Origin: an uncultured Dorea sp.
GTDB lineage: Bacteria; Bacillota; Clostridia; Lachnospirales; Lachnospiraceae
Direction of reading: 5' to 3'
Assembly: GCA_945870325.1 (NCBI GenBank)
Contig: CAMBRQ010000004.1
Coordinates: forward strand, 1 to 64,000
DNA length: 64,000 nucleotides
Part shown: positions 16,566 to 25,944 of the stretch, piece by piece
How the letters are laid out: each line of letters begins with the position of its first letter
Position numbering within the stretch: the first letter of the stretch is position 1
Notes under the pieces: model-generated
What the model was told of the DNA's origin: nothing
What the model saw: only the letters and a program-made list of their open reading frames with translations
Databases searched by the model: none
Made by a program: the position numbers and the translations under genes

Positions 16566-16940
16566 ATGGAGAGACAGGTTCGAAAAGATTCCAAGGTTAT
16601 GTGGGTATTAAAATCACTTCTGGCTTCTTATGTTGTGACAGGAATTCTGCTGCTGTTAATGGCAATGGCGCTGTATAAACTGGAATTGAATGAGAAAGCA
16701 GTGTCGGCGGCAATTGTAGCAATCTACATTATGGCAACTCTGATTGGTGGGATTATCATCGGCAAATTTGCCAAAGTAAAGAGATTCTTATGGGGGTTAG
16801 GTCTTGGAATTGGATATTTTGCCTTGCTTTTGTTGATTACGCTGGGTGTATACCATACGCTGAATGGAGATGGAACCAATCTGGTGACCACGTTTATCCT
16901 GTGTGCAGGCGGCGGAATGGCTGGCGGCATGTTATCGTGA
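16566..16940 (+). CDS. TIGR04086-family small membrane protein
   Basis: 124 residues with four predicted transmembrane helices: ASYVVTGILLLLMAMAL, VAIYIMATLIGGIIIG, LGIGYFALLLLITLGVY and a Gly-rich last helix (FILCAGGGMAGGML). It matches the TIGR04086 family, found beside scfA in many Clostridia; function unknown. GGAGGGATGGGAG precedes ATG 16566. Its own stop is only nine bases before the scfA promoter. Confidence 0.82.
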   Translation: MERQVRKDSKVMWVLKSLLASYVVTGILLLLMAMALYKLELNEKAVSAAIVAIYIMATLIGGIIIGKFAKVKRFLWGLGLGIGYFALLLLITLGVYHTLNGDGTNLVTTFILCAGGGMAGGMLS

Positions 16941-16948
16941 TAAAGTTA

Positions 16949-16977
16949 TTGCGAAAATAGCCATGAAATGCTATAAT
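16949..16977 (+). promoter_or_regulatory. Sigma-A promoter of scfA
   Basis: TTGCGA (16949-16954), 17-base spacer, perfect TATAAT (16972-16977), 36 bases before scfA. Confidence 0.7.
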
Positions 16978-17013
16978 AACAGAAGTTAACCAAAGGTAAG
17001 GAGGAGCATGAAC

Positions 17014-17157
17014 ATGAAACATGTAAAGACATTAAATACACAGACCATGAATAACAACATGAAGAAGAGTGGATGCGGCGAGTGCCAGACATCTTGCCAG
17101 TCAGCATGTAAGACTTCCTGTACAGTAGGAAATCAGACTTGCGAACAGAAGAAATAG
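17014..17157 (+). CDS. scfA: SCIFF ribosomal peptide precursor
   Basis: 47-residue six-cysteines-in-forty-five peptide. The leader MKHVKTLNTQT is followed by a core with six Cys: one CGEC pair, then Cys every four residues (TSC, SAC, TSC) and a last QTC. This is the canonical SCIFF precursor, one of the most conserved RiPPs of Clostridia, whose Cys side chains are cross-linked to alpha-carbons as thioethers by ScfB. Its role is unknown. ATG 17014 is 9 bases from AAGGAGG; ATG 17008 is too close. Strong promoter upstream, hairpin downstream. Confidence 0.96.
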   Translation: MKHVKTLNTQTMNNNMKKSGCGECQTSCQSACKTSCTVGNQTCEQKK

Positions 17158-17180
17158 TTTAGAATTATATGGAATACTCG

Positions 17181-17213
17181 GGACAGCGGTCTTAAGGGTC
17201 GCTGTTTCTTGTT
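17181..17213 (+). terminator. Imperfect hairpin between scfA and scfB
   Basis: GGACAGCGGTC pairs imperfectly with GGGTCGCTGTTT and is followed by a T-rich stretch. A leaky terminator would give more peptide precursor than maturase; that is an inference. Confidence 0.5.
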
Positions 17214-17293
17214 GTATAAGATTGTTTGTTGAAAAGTGTAAAGTCTCATAGTAAGTGAGAGTTCTCATAAGAAAATGAAAGGGGTACATAGCC

Positions 17294-18688
17294 TTGGTTC
17301 ATCAGTACAAGAATAATGGATATAATATCGTCATGGATGTTTACAGCGGTGCTGTCCATGTGGTAGACGATGTATGCTATGACGTGATTGCATGCCTGAA
17401 TGAGAGGGAAGAGGAACATACGGCAGATACTTTGAAGGAGCCGTCTGTGCTTGTGGATCTCAGGAAGGGATTTGAGCAGAGGTATAAGGAAGATGAGATT
17501 AAGGATGCTCTGTCAGATGTGATCGAACTGACAGAAGCAGGACAGTTATTTGTAAAAGATACATATGAATGCATGATCGAAGAAGTGAAGAAGAGAAAAA
17601 CGGTAGTTAAAGCCCTCTGTCTTCATATTGCACATGACTGTAACCTTGCCTGTAAGTATTGTTTTGCAGAAGAGGGAGAATATCATGGCAGACGCGCGTT
17701 GATGAGTTATGAAGTGGGAAAGAAAGCACTGGATTTCCTGATCGCTCATTCAGGCAACCGCCACAACCTGGAAGTGGATTTCTTCGGCGGGGAACCGCTG
17801 ATGAACTGGCAGGTTGTGAAGGATCTTGTGGCTTACGGAAGAGAGCAGGAGAAGATTCATAACAAGCATTTCCGTTTTACCGTGACAACGAATGGAGTTC
17901 TGCTGAACGATGAAGTGCAGGAATTCGTGAATAAAGAGATGGATAATGTAGTCCTAAGTCTGGATGGAAGAAAAGAGATTAATGACCTGATGCGTCCATT
18001 CAGGAATGGAAAAGGCAGTTACGACCTGATTGTTCCGAAGTTCCAGAAACTTGCAGACAGCAGGAATCAGGAGAGATACTACATTCGTGGAACATTTACA
18101 AGGAATAATCTGGACTTTTCTCAGGATATTCTGCACTTTGCAGATCTTGGCTTCAAGCAGATGTCGATTGAGCCGGTGGTTGGAGACGAGAGCGATCCGT
18201 ATGCAATCCGTGAAGAGGACATTCCGGCGATCAAAGAAGAATACGATAAACTTGCGAAGATTATGATTGAGCGCGAAAAAGAAGGAAAAGGTTTTAATTT
18301 CTTCCATTTTATGATAGACTTAGACGGTGGACCTTGTGTAGCGAAGAGATTGTCCGGATGTGGTTCCGGAACAGAGTATCTGGCAGTTACACCTTGGGGA
18401 GACTTGTATCCGTGTCATCAGTTTGTAGGACAGGAAGAATTCCTGATGGGGAATGTAGATGAAGGTATCGTAAAACCGGAGATTGCAGATGATTTCCGCA
18501 GTTGTAACGTATATTCGAAGGACAAGTGCAGAGATTGTTTTGCCAAATTCTACTGCAGTGGGGGATGTATGGCAAATTCTTATAATTTCCACGGTACGAT
18601 TCACGACACCTATGATATTGGATGCGAGATGCAGCGTAAGCGTGTAGAGTGCGCAATTATGATAAAAGCAGCTTTGGCAGAGGAATAG
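17294..18688 (+). CDS. scfB: Radical SAM SCIFF peptide maturase
   Basis: 464 residues. N-terminal peptide-recognition region, then the radical SAM core with CNLACKYC (Cys116, 120, 123) binding the [4Fe-4S]-SAM cluster. A C-terminal SPASM domain holds auxiliary clusters (CHQF, CNVYSKDKCRDCFAKFYCSGGC, CEMQRKRVEC). It forms thioether bonds in ScfA. A TTG start at 17294 is supported by the conserved N-terminus MVHQYKNNGYNIV and GAAAGGGG upstream. Linked to secDF downstream as in other Clostridia. Confidence 0.96.
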   Translation: MVHQYKNNGYNIVMDVYSGAVHVVDDVCYDVIACLNEREEEHTADTLKEPSVLVDLRKGFEQRYKEDEIKDALSDVIELTEAGQLFVKDTYECMIEEVKKRKTVVKALCLHIAHDCNLACKYCFAEEGEYHGRRALMSYEVGKKALDFLIAHSGNRHNLEVDFFGGEPLMNWQVVKDLVAYGREQEKIHNKHFRFTVTTNGVLLNDEVQEFVNKEMDNVVLSLDGRKEINDLMRPFRNGKGSYDLIVPKFQKLADSRNQERYYIRGTFTRNNLDFSQDILHFADLGFKQMSIEPVVGDESDPYAIREEDIPAIKEEYDKLAKIMIEREKEGKGFNFFHFMIDLDGGPCVAKRLSGCGSGTEYLAVTPWGDLYPCHQFVGQEEFLMGNVDEGIVKPEIADDFRSCNVYSKDKCRDCFAKFYCSGGCMANSYNFHGTIHDTYDIGCEMQRKRVECAIMIKAALAEE

Positions 18689-18728
18689 GACGAGGCGAAA
18701 GCGAAGGAAAGCAGAAAGGAAGTATATC

Positions 18729-20894
18729 ATGAAGAAGAACAAAGGCATACTGAGCCTCCTGTTGACAGTGGTATTGATTGCACTGTTAGGATTCACGGTA
18801 CTGGTTGGATTCGGCAAGACCGGAACCGGGGCAATGAAGAATATTAAGTTAGGTCTGGACCTTGCAGGTGGTGTCAGTATCACGTATCAGGTAAAAGACG
18901 ATCATCCGTCGGATGAAGAGATGAGTGATACCATCTACAAACTTCAGAAACGTGTAGAGCAGTATAGTACAGAAGCAAGTGTATATCAGGAAGGCAATGA
19001 CAGAATTAATATTGAGATTCCTGGTGTTACCGATGCGAATGCGATTCTGGACGAACTTGGAAAACCAGGTTCCCTGGAGTTCCAGACACAGGATGGAGAG
19101 ACGGTTATTACAGGATCAGATGTTGAGACGGCGTCCGCAAGATCGGGTGAAGACAGCATGGGCAACAAGGAGTATTCTGTAGAACTGAATCTGACGGAAG
19201 AGGGAAAAGAGAAGTTTGCAGAGGCAACTGAGGCGAATGTCGGCAAGCAGATTGCAATTATCTATGATGGAGAGACCATCAGCAGCCCTCAGGTAAAGCA
19301 GGCAATTACCGGAGGACAGGCGTATATTACTGGTAACTTTAGTTATGAAGAGGCAGATAACCTGGCTTCGACGATCCGAATCGGTGGATTGAAACTGGAA
19401 TTAGAAGAACTTCGTTCTAATGTAGTTGGCGCTCAGTTAGGAGAGCAGGCAATCAGCACCAGTTTGAAAGCCGGAGCGATTGGTCTGGCACTGATCATCA
19501 TCTTCATGATCTGTGTATACTATCTCCCGGGACTCGCTTCCGGATTGGCACTGATTATCTATACGGAGTTGGTATTACTGATTCTGAATGCATTTAATAT
19601 CACCCTGACATTACCAGGTATTGCAGGTATTATCCTGGGTATTGGTATGGCGGTCGATGCGAATGTTATTATCTTCGCTCGTGTCCGTGAAGAGATGTCA
19701 CGCGGAAAGAGCGTGAAGAATTCCCTGAAGACAGGTTTCCAGAAAGCCATGTCTGCGATTGTGGATGGTAACGTAACGACTCTGATTGCAGCAGCAGTTC
19801 TGTGGATGAAAGGATCTGGTACGGTCAAGGGATTTGCGCAGACATTGGCGATCGGTATCATCGTATCTATGTTTACTGCGCTTGTGATTACCAGATTGAT
19901 CGTATTCGCATTCTATGCGGTAGGGCTTCGCAGTGAGAAGATGTACTATCGTCCAAGAAAAGAGAGAGAACCGATTCGTTTTGTGGAGAAGAGGAGAGTG
20001 TTCTTCGGTATCTCCGTTGCGTTAATCGCAGCAGGATTGATCGTGATGGGTGTGAACTCTTCTAAGGGAAATGGAGCATTCGCATACGGTCTTGAGTTTG
20101 AAGGTGGTACATCTACGAATGTAACCTTTAATGAAGATTACTCAATTGATGAGATAGATGAGAAGATTGTACCGATTGTAGAGGAAGTAACCGGAGATCA
20201 CAACGTACAGACTCAGAAGGTTGCAGGAACGAATCAGGTAATCATTAAGACGGTTACTCTGGAACTGGATCAGCGTGAAGCATTGAATCAGGCGATGGTG
20301 GATAACTTCCAGGTAGATGAATCTAAGATTACTGCTGAGAATATTAGTTCTACTGTAAGTAATGAGATGCGTCAGGATGCAGTTGTTGCCGTAATTATTG
20401 CAACGATCTGTATGCTTCTGTACATCTGGTTTAGGTTCAAGGATATCCGTTTTGCTGCAAGTGCGATCTTCGCGCTTCTGCATGATGTGCTGGTAGTTAT
20501 CGGATTCTATGCAATTGCAAGAATATCCGTAGGTAATACATTTATCGCATGTATGCTGACCATTGTTGGTTATTCTATCAATGCAACAATCGTTATCTTC
20601 GACCGTATCCGTGAGGAACTTCACTATCAGACGAAGACAACGGAGTTGATCGATGTGGTAAATAAGAGTATTACTCAGACACTTACCAGAAGTATCTATA
20701 CTTCGCTTACAACATTCGTGATGGTGGCAATCCTCTACATTATGGGAGTAAGTTCCATTCGTGAATTTGCAGCACCATTGATGGTAGGTGTTATCTGCGG
20801 AGCATATTCTTCTGTATGTATTACAGGTGCTCTGTGGTATGTAATGAAGAAGATTGGAAAAAAACCAGCTGCCCAGAAGAATAGCAAGAAGTAA
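18729..20894 (+). CDS. secDF: Fused protein translocase subunit SecDF
   Basis: 721 residues, with SecD and SecF fused as in Bacillus. N-terminal helix, SecD periplasmic-type domain (LGLDLAGGVSITYQV), then six helices including the conserved GIAGIILGIGMAVDANVIIFARVREE. The second half starts near residue 425 with the SecF helix, GLEFEGGTSTNV, and VGYSINATIVIFDRIRE. It uses the proton gradient to help protein release from SecYEG. The overlap in genome position with scfAB is conserved in Clostridia, but a functional link is unproven. Confidence 0.96.
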   Translation: MKKNKGILSLLLTVVLIALLGFTVLVGFGKTGTGAMKNIKLGLDLAGGVSITYQVKDDHPSDEEMSDTIYKLQKRVEQYSTEASVYQEGNDRINIEIPGVTDANAILDELGKPGSLEFQTQDGETVITGSDVETASARSGEDSMGNKEYSVELNLTEEGKEKFAEATEANVGKQIAIIYDGETISSPQVKQAITGGQAYITGNFSYEEADNLASTIRIGGLKLELEELRSNVVGAQLGEQAISTSLKAGAIGLALIIIFMICVYYLPGLASGLALIIYTELVLLILNAFNITLTLPGIAGIILGIGMAVDANVIIFARVREEMSRGKSVKNSLKTGFQKAMSAIVDGNVTTLIAAAVLWMKGSGTVKGFAQTLAIGIIVSMFTALVITRLIVFAFYAVGLRSEKMYYRPRKEREPIRFVEKRRVFFGISVALIAAGLIVMGVNSSKGNGAFAYGLEFEGGTSTNVTFNEDYSIDEIDEKIVPIVEEVTGDHNVQTQKVAGTNQVIIKTVTLELDQREALNQAMVDNFQVDESKITAENISSTVSNEMRQDAVVAVIIATICMLLYIWFRFKDIRFAASAIFALLHDVLVVIGFYAIARISVGNTFIACMLTIVGYSINATIVIFDRIREELHYQTKTTELIDVVNKSITQTLTRSIYTSLTTFVMVAILYIMGVSSIREFAAPLMVGVICGAYSSVCITGALWYVMKKIGKKPAAQKNSKK

Positions 20895-20906
20895 TAGGAT
20901 GTAAGG

Positions 20907-20950
20907 AAAAAGCAGCCATTGTTGTAGAGATATGACATGGCTGCTTTTTA
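20907..20950 (+). terminator. Terminator after secDF
   Basis: AAAAAGCAGCCAT (20907-20919) pairs exactly with ATGGCTGCTTTTT (20937-20949). Confidence 0.85.
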
Positions 20951-21006
20951 CTAGTTGGGTTCATAATTGATGTAAAAAAGAGGATTAGAACGAAGGAGGA
21001 AAAAGA

Positions 21007-22767
21007 GTGGAGCGTTGGACGTTACTAAGGAAAGGCGCAGATTTTGAGCGGATAGGGAAAAAGTTTGGAATCAGCCCACGTCTTGCCTGTCTGATTAGGA
21101 ATCGGGATGTGGTAGGAGATGAAGCAGTTGACCGGTATCTGAATGGAACGATTGCAGATCTGTATGATGGGATGTTAATGAAAGATATGGATAGGGCATT
21201 AGACATCTTGAGGGAGAAGATTGCAGATCATGAGAAGATAAGGGTGATCGGAGACTATGATATCGATGGAATCAATGCTACATATATCTTACTTGAAGGC
21301 TTAGAGAGGCTGGGGGCAGACGTGGATAGTGATATTCCGGATCGTATGAAGGATGGCTATGGCTTGAATATTGAACTGATTGAAAGAGCCATACAAGAAG
21401 GAGTCGATACGATTGTAACCTGCGATAATGGGATTGCCGCATCGGAGGAGATTGCTTACGGCAAGAGTCTCGGAATGACCATTATTGTAACGGATCATCA
21501 TGAAGTTCCATATGATGAGGAAGAGGGGGAGAAGCATTACCGTCTTCCCCCGGCAGACGCGGTCATCGATCCAAAGCAGCCTGGATGTGAATATCCGTTC
21601 AAAGGGCTGTGCGGAGCGGCAATTGCCTATAAATTAGTGGAGGCTCTCTGTGAGTCTATGGGAAAGGATGTAGAAGATCTGGATTATCTGATCGAGAATG
21701 CAGCGATTGCCACGGTGGGAGATGTCATGGATCTGGAGAACGAGAACCGTATACTGGTGAAAGAGGGGCTGCAGATGCTGACAAGAACCCACAACTATGG
21801 CTTGCGTTCCCTGATCGAATGCACCGGACTTGAAAAGGACAGAATCCGCGCATATCACATAGGATTTGTATTGGGACCATGCCTGAATGCAAGCGGAAGA
21901 CTGGATACGGCAAAAAGAGCCTTGGAACTGCTGAGGGCAAAGAATAAAAAAGAGGCAGATATGCTGGCAGGAGATCTGAAAGCCTTGAATGACAGCCGAA
22001 AAGACATGACGGAAATCGCCGTCAAGCAAGCTGTCGAACAAGTAGAGACTACTTCCATAGGAGGAGATAATGTTCTTCTGATCTATCTTCCTGAGTGCCA
22101 CGAAAGCCTTGCAGGAATCGTAGCAGGAAGAATCAGAGAACGTTATTACAAACCAACATTCGTGCTAACCGATGCAGAAGACGGAGCAAAAGGCTCCGGA
22201 CGTTCCATAGACGCATATCATATGTATGAAGGACTTAGCCAATGCAAAGACCTCCTTACAAAGTTCGGTGGTCACAAACTGGCAGCAGGACTCTCCCTGA
22301 AAAAAGAAAACATAGAACCCCTCCGCAGATTGCTCAATGAGAACGCCACTCTCCAGGAAGAAGACTTGTCCGAGAAAGTAGTCATAGACATGGAGATGCC
22401 CTTCTCCTGCGTCACCGAAGCCCTGGTTCAAGAACTATCCCTCCTCGAACCCTTCGGCAAAGGCAATACAAAACCCATCTTCGCCGCCAAAAACATCGAG
22501 ATCCTATCCGGACGCCTCCTCGGCAAGAACAAAAACGTCCTAAAAATGCAGGTAAGAGACTCCGCCCAGACCGAGATTGAAGCCCTATGCTTCAGCAATA
22601 CAGAACAATTCCTCGCCTTGCTGGAAGAACGCTATGGCAAACATCAAGTAGAAAACATGCTGATTGGAAGAAGAACCCAGATGACCATATCCATCACCTA
22701 CTACCCCGACATCAACGAATACATTGGTCAAAAAACCCCACAGATTATCATCACCCACTACCGCTAA
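21007..22767 (+). CDS. recJ: Single-stranded-DNA-specific exonuclease RecJ
   Basis: 586 residues. DHH domain with DYDIDGINA and VTCDNGI, TDHHEVP, and the metal motif in HHE; DHHA1 domain (GRLDTAKRALELL, ESLAGIVAGRIRERY, GSGRSIDAYHM, FGGHKLAAG) and C-terminal OB region. 5'-3' exonuclease of recombination and mismatch repair. GTG start with AAGGAGG 6 bases upstream. The last third (from about 22100) uses many C-ending codons (CTC, CCC, ATC, GCC), unlike the G-rich first part and the neighbouring genes, although the protein family match continues to the end. Confidence 0.93.
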   Translation: MERWTLLRKGADFERIGKKFGISPRLACLIRNRDVVGDEAVDRYLNGTIADLYDGMLMKDMDRALDILREKIADHEKIRVIGDYDIDGINATYILLEGLERLGADVDSDIPDRMKDGYGLNIELIERAIQEGVDTIVTCDNGIAASEEIAYGKSLGMTIIVTDHHEVPYDEEEGEKHYRLPPADAVIDPKQPGCEYPFKGLCGAAIAYKLVEALCESMGKDVEDLDYLIENAAIATVGDVMDLENENRILVKEGLQMLTRTHNYGLRSLIECTGLEKDRIRAYHIGFVLGPCLNASGRLDTAKRALELLRAKNKKEADMLAGDLKALNDSRKDMTEIAVKQAVEQVETTSIGGDNVLLIYLPECHESLAGIVAGRIRERYYKPTFVLTDAEDGAKGSGRSIDAYHMYEGLSQCKDLLTKFGGHKLAAGLSLKKENIEPLRRLLNENATLQEEDLSEKVVIDMEMPFSCVTEALVQELSLLEPFGKGNTKPIFAAKNIEILSGRLLGKNKNVLKMQVRDSAQTEIEALCFSNTEQFLALLEERYGKHQVENMLIGRRTQMTISITYYPDINEYIGQKTPQIIITHYR

Positions 22768-22809
22768 AGCCCTACCACCAGCTACCTCCTCACCGCAAAA
22801 TCTGTTGCC

Positions 22810-22946
22810 GGAATTCTCGTCATTACTCGCGCCTGGCCAGTACACAGCAGTTAGTTCACCGGAATGTTACCACGTTTGCGTGGAATATGCAGGCGCTCAG
22901 AACTGCGTCCACTCGCCACTCCCCGCGAATAATCGAGAATTCCCGG
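22810..22946. repeat. Imperfect inverted repeat downstream of recJ
   Basis: GAATTCTCG (22811-22819) and CGAGAATTC (22934-22942) pair exactly and extend imperfectly to about 22 bases, flanking a small CCACG-TTTG-CGTGG hairpin. The whole 22768-22960 interval is C-rich and holds no credible gene. It may be the recJ terminator structure or a decayed insertion. Confidence 0.5.
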
Positions 22947-22963
22947 GAAAAATGCAGAATTAT

Positions 22964-22992
22964 TTGAAAAACCCAGTAACTAATGCTATACT
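22964..22992 (+). promoter_or_regulatory. Sigma-A promoter of apt-rel operon
   Basis: TTGAAA (22964-22969), 17-base spacer, TATACT (22987-22992), 35 bases before apt. Confidence 0.75.
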
Positions 22993-23027
22993 AATGAATG
23001 TATTTTAACAGGAATGGAGAGATTATT

Positions 23028-23552
23028 ATGAAACCGATTGAAGAGTATGTAAGAAGTATTCCGGATTTCCCAGAACCGGGAATCATATTCAGGGATGTAA
23101 CCAGTGTATTACAGGATGCTGATGGTCTGACCCTGGCAATAGACCTTATGCAGGAGAAATTAAAAGACGTAGAATTCGACGTAGTTGTAGGCCCTGAATC
23201 AAGAGGATTTATTTTCGGTGTGCCAATCGCCTATAACCTGCACAAACCATTCATCCCGATCCGCAAAAAAGGAAAACTTCCATGTGAGACGGTTTCTATC
23301 AAATACGAACTGGAATATGGAACAGCAGAGATCGAGATGCATCGTGATGCAATCAAGCCAGGACAGAAAGTAGTCATTATTGATGACCTGATTGCAACAG
23401 GCGGAACCAACGAAGCAATGGTGAAACTTGTAGAAGGTCTTGGCGGAGAAGTTGTGAAGGCTGTATTTTTGATGGAACTGGAAGGTCTGAAGGGAAGAGA
23501 CAGACTGAAAGGCTATAACGTAGAGTCCGTGATTGCATATCCGGGTAAATAG
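23028..23552 (+). CDS. apt: Adenine phosphoribosyltransferase
   Basis: 174 residues. Converts adenine and PRPP to AMP. The PRPP-binding motif VVIIDDLIATGGTNEA and N-terminal IPDFPEPGIIFRDVT are diagnostic, with the flexible-loop residues RKKGKLP. ATG 23028 matches the family start; the upstream in-frame start is in the promoter leader. Next to rel, as in most Firmicutes, linking purine salvage to the stringent response. Confidence 0.97.
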   Translation: MKPIEEYVRSIPDFPEPGIIFRDVTSVLQDADGLTLAIDLMQEKLKDVEFDVVVGPESRGFIFGVPIAYNLHKPFIPIRKKGKLPCETVSIKYELEYGTAEIEMHRDAIKPGQKVVIIDDLIATGGTNEAMVKLVEGLGGEVVKAVFLMELEGLKGRDRLKGYNVESVIAYPGK

Positions 23553-23592
23553 ATACGCAAGAGAAAATATTAGACAGGAAGGAGGCGTTAAT

Positions 23593-25938
23593 ATGTCAGA
23601 GAGAACAACTTATGAATCCATTGATGACCGCATTGCACCGGAGTCTATTATGATAGATAATTCCAAAGGGCTTGAGATCGTAGATGGCCATGCAGTAAAA
23701 GCGCCAGGGGATTACGAGAAGCCTGACCACTTATATGACATGTTAATTGCCCGTATCCGTAAGTACCACCCGTCTACGGATGTATCGATGATTGAGAAAG
23801 CATACCGTCTGGCAACAAAGGCACATGGCGACCAGTGCCGTAAGTCCGGAGAGCCGTATATTGTCCATCCTCTGTGGGTTGCGATCATACTGGCAGATCT
23901 GGAGATGGATAAGGAGACAATTGCATCTGGAATCCTTCATGATGTGGTAGAAGATACGGAGATCAGTGAAGATGAGATCAGAAAAGAATTCGGCAATGAG
24001 GTAGCGCTTCTTGTTGATGGCGTTACCAAGTTGGGAAGACTGTCCTATTCTTCGGACAAATTAGACGTACAGGCAGAGAATCTTAGAAAGATGTTCCTTG
24101 CAATGGCGAAGGACATTCGGGTTATTATTATCAAACTTGCTGATCGTCTGCACAATATGAGAACCTTGCAGTTTATGAAGCCGGAGAAGCAGAGAGAGAA
24201 GGCAAAAGAGACCATGGACATCTATGCTCCGATTGCTCAGAGGCTTGGTATCTCCAAGATTAAGACAGAGTTGGATGATCTGGCGCTGAAGTATTCGCAG
24301 CCGGAGGTATTTTTTGACCTTGTCAATCAGATTAATGCGAGAAAGACGGAAAGAGAAGAGTTTGTTCAGCAGATCGTAGAGGAAGTATCTGCACATATGA
24401 AGAATGCGAACATCAAGGCAGAGGTGAATGGACGTGTCAAGCATTTCTTCAGTATTTATAAAAAGATGGTGAATCAGGATAAGACCGTTGACCAGATCTA
24501 TGACCTCTTTGCTGTCCGCATCATTGTAGAATCAGTGAAGGACTGTTATGCAGCCCTTGGAGTGATTCATGAATTATATACGCCGATACCGGGGCGTTTC
24601 AAAGATTATATTGCAATGCCAAAGCCGAATATGTATCAGTCGCTGCATACAACGCTGATGAGTTCGGTGGGGCAGCCTTTTGAGATTCAGATTCGTACAG
24701 AGGAGATGCATAAGACTGCGGAATACGGTATTGCTGCACATTGGAAATACAAAGAGTCCAATGACGGCAGAAAGAGTGTAGAGGCACAGGAAGAAGAAAA
24801 ATTAAGCTGGCTTCGTCAGATTCTGGAATGGCAGCGGGATATGTCGGATAACCGGGAATTCATGAACCTGATTAAAGGTGACCTGGATCTGTTTGCAGAG
24901 GATGTATACTGCTTCACGCCTCAGGGAGATGTAAAGAACCTTCCGAATGGCTCGACACCGATTGATTTCGCCTATGCAATCCATAGTGCGGTAGGCAATA
25001 AGATGGTTGGCGCCAGAGTGAATGGCAAACTGGTCAACATTGATTATAAGATTCAGAATGGCGACAGGATCGAGATCCTGACTTCTCAGAACTCCAAAGG
25101 ACCGAGCCGTGACTGGCTGAGTATTGTGAAGAGCACGCAGGCGAAGAATAAGATTAACCAGTGGTTCAAGAAAGAGTTCAAAGAAGAGAATATTGTCAAA
25201 GGAAAAGAGATGATTGCCAATTACTGTAAGGCAAAATCAATTCCACTTAGCAATATTATGAATCCGAAATATCAAGAGATTGTCCAGAAGAAATACGGAT
25301 TCAAAGATTGGGAATCTGTTCTGGCAGCGATTGGACACGGCGGCTTAAAAGAAGGCCAGGTGGTGAACCGCCTGGTGGAAGAATATGGTAAGGAGCATAA
25401 GCAGGAACTTACCGATGAAGTTGTGCTTGAAAAGGTAGCAGAGGCAGCGAAGAATAAGGTGCATATTGCCAAGTCCAAGAGCGGAATCGTTGTAAAAGGA
25501 ATTGATGATATGGCAGTGCGTTTTTCCAGATGCTGCAGCCCTGTTCCTGGAGATGAGATTGTAGGGTTTGTGACAAGAGGAAGAGGTCTTTCCATTCATC
25601 GTACAGACTGTGTGAATATGATACATCTTACAGAAGCAGAGCGTGCAAGGCTGATCGATGCGGAATGGGAAAGCGAAGTGGCTGAAAAAGAAGGCGGACA
25701 GTATCTGGCTGAGATTAAGATGTACACTTATGACAGACAGGGAATGCTGATGGAGATCTCCAAGATATTTACAGAAGTGAATATCGATGTGAAGTCTCTG
25801 AATGTACGTACCAGCAAGCAGGGAACGGCTACGATTGAGACTGGATTCATTGTGCATGGCAGAGAGGAACTGGAGAAAACCATTAAGAAACTCCGCCAGA
25901 TAGACGGCGTAATTGATATTGAAAGGACGACAGGTTAA
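23593..25938 (+). CDS. rel: Bifunctional (p)ppGpp synthetase/hydrolase
   Basis: 781 residues, long RSH type. HD hydrolase domain (HDVVEDTEIS; metal-binding His and Asp intact) and synthetase domain (GRVKHFFSIYKKM, YDLFAVRII, YQSLHTTLM). The TGS domain (VYCFTPQGDVKNLPNGSTPIDFAYAIH) and C-terminal ACT domain follow. Makes and degrades the alarmone in response to uncharged tRNA on ribosomes. ATG 23593 follows AAGGAGGCG; the longer frame overlaps apt. Confidence 0.97.
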   Translation: MSERTTYESIDDRIAPESIMIDNSKGLEIVDGHAVKAPGDYEKPDHLYDMLIARIRKYHPSTDVSMIEKAYRLATKAHGDQCRKSGEPYIVHPLWVAIILADLEMDKETIASGILHDVVEDTEISEDEIRKEFGNEVALLVDGVTKLGRLSYSSDKLDVQAENLRKMFLAMAKDIRVIIIKLADRLHNMRTLQFMKPEKQREKAKETMDIYAPIAQRLGISKIKTELDDLALKYSQPEVFFDLVNQINARKTEREEFVQQIVEEVSAHMKNANIKAEVNGRVKHFFSIYKKMVNQDKTVDQIYDLFAVRIIVESVKDCYAALGVIHELYTPIPGRFKDYIAMPKPNMYQSLHTTLMSSVGQPFEIQIRTEEMHKTAEYGIAAHWKYKESNDGRKSVEAQEEEKLSWLRQILEWQRDMSDNREFMNLIKGDLDLFAEDVYCFTPQGDVKNLPNGSTPIDFAYAIHSAVGNKMVGARVNGKLVNIDYKIQNGDRIEILTSQNSKGPSRDWLSIVKSTQAKNKINQWFKKEFKEENIVKGKEMIANYCKAKSIPLSNIMNPKYQEIVQKKYGFKDWESVLAAIGHGGLKEGQVVNRLVEEYGKEHKQELTDEVVLEKVAEAAKNKVHIAKSKSGIVVKGIDDMAVRFSRCCSPVPGDEIVGFVTRGRGLSIHRTDCVNMIHLTEAERARLIDAEWESEVAEKEGGQYLAEIKMYTYDRQGMLMEISKIFTEVNIDVKSLNVRTSKQGTATIETGFIVHGREELEKTIKKLRQIDGVIDIERTTG

Positions 25939-25944
25939 TCGCAG

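Noticed and set aside
22587-23008. ORFs overlapping the recJ 3' end and the following gap
   Set aside because: Out of frame with recJ, no ribosome site, and they overlap the apt promoter.
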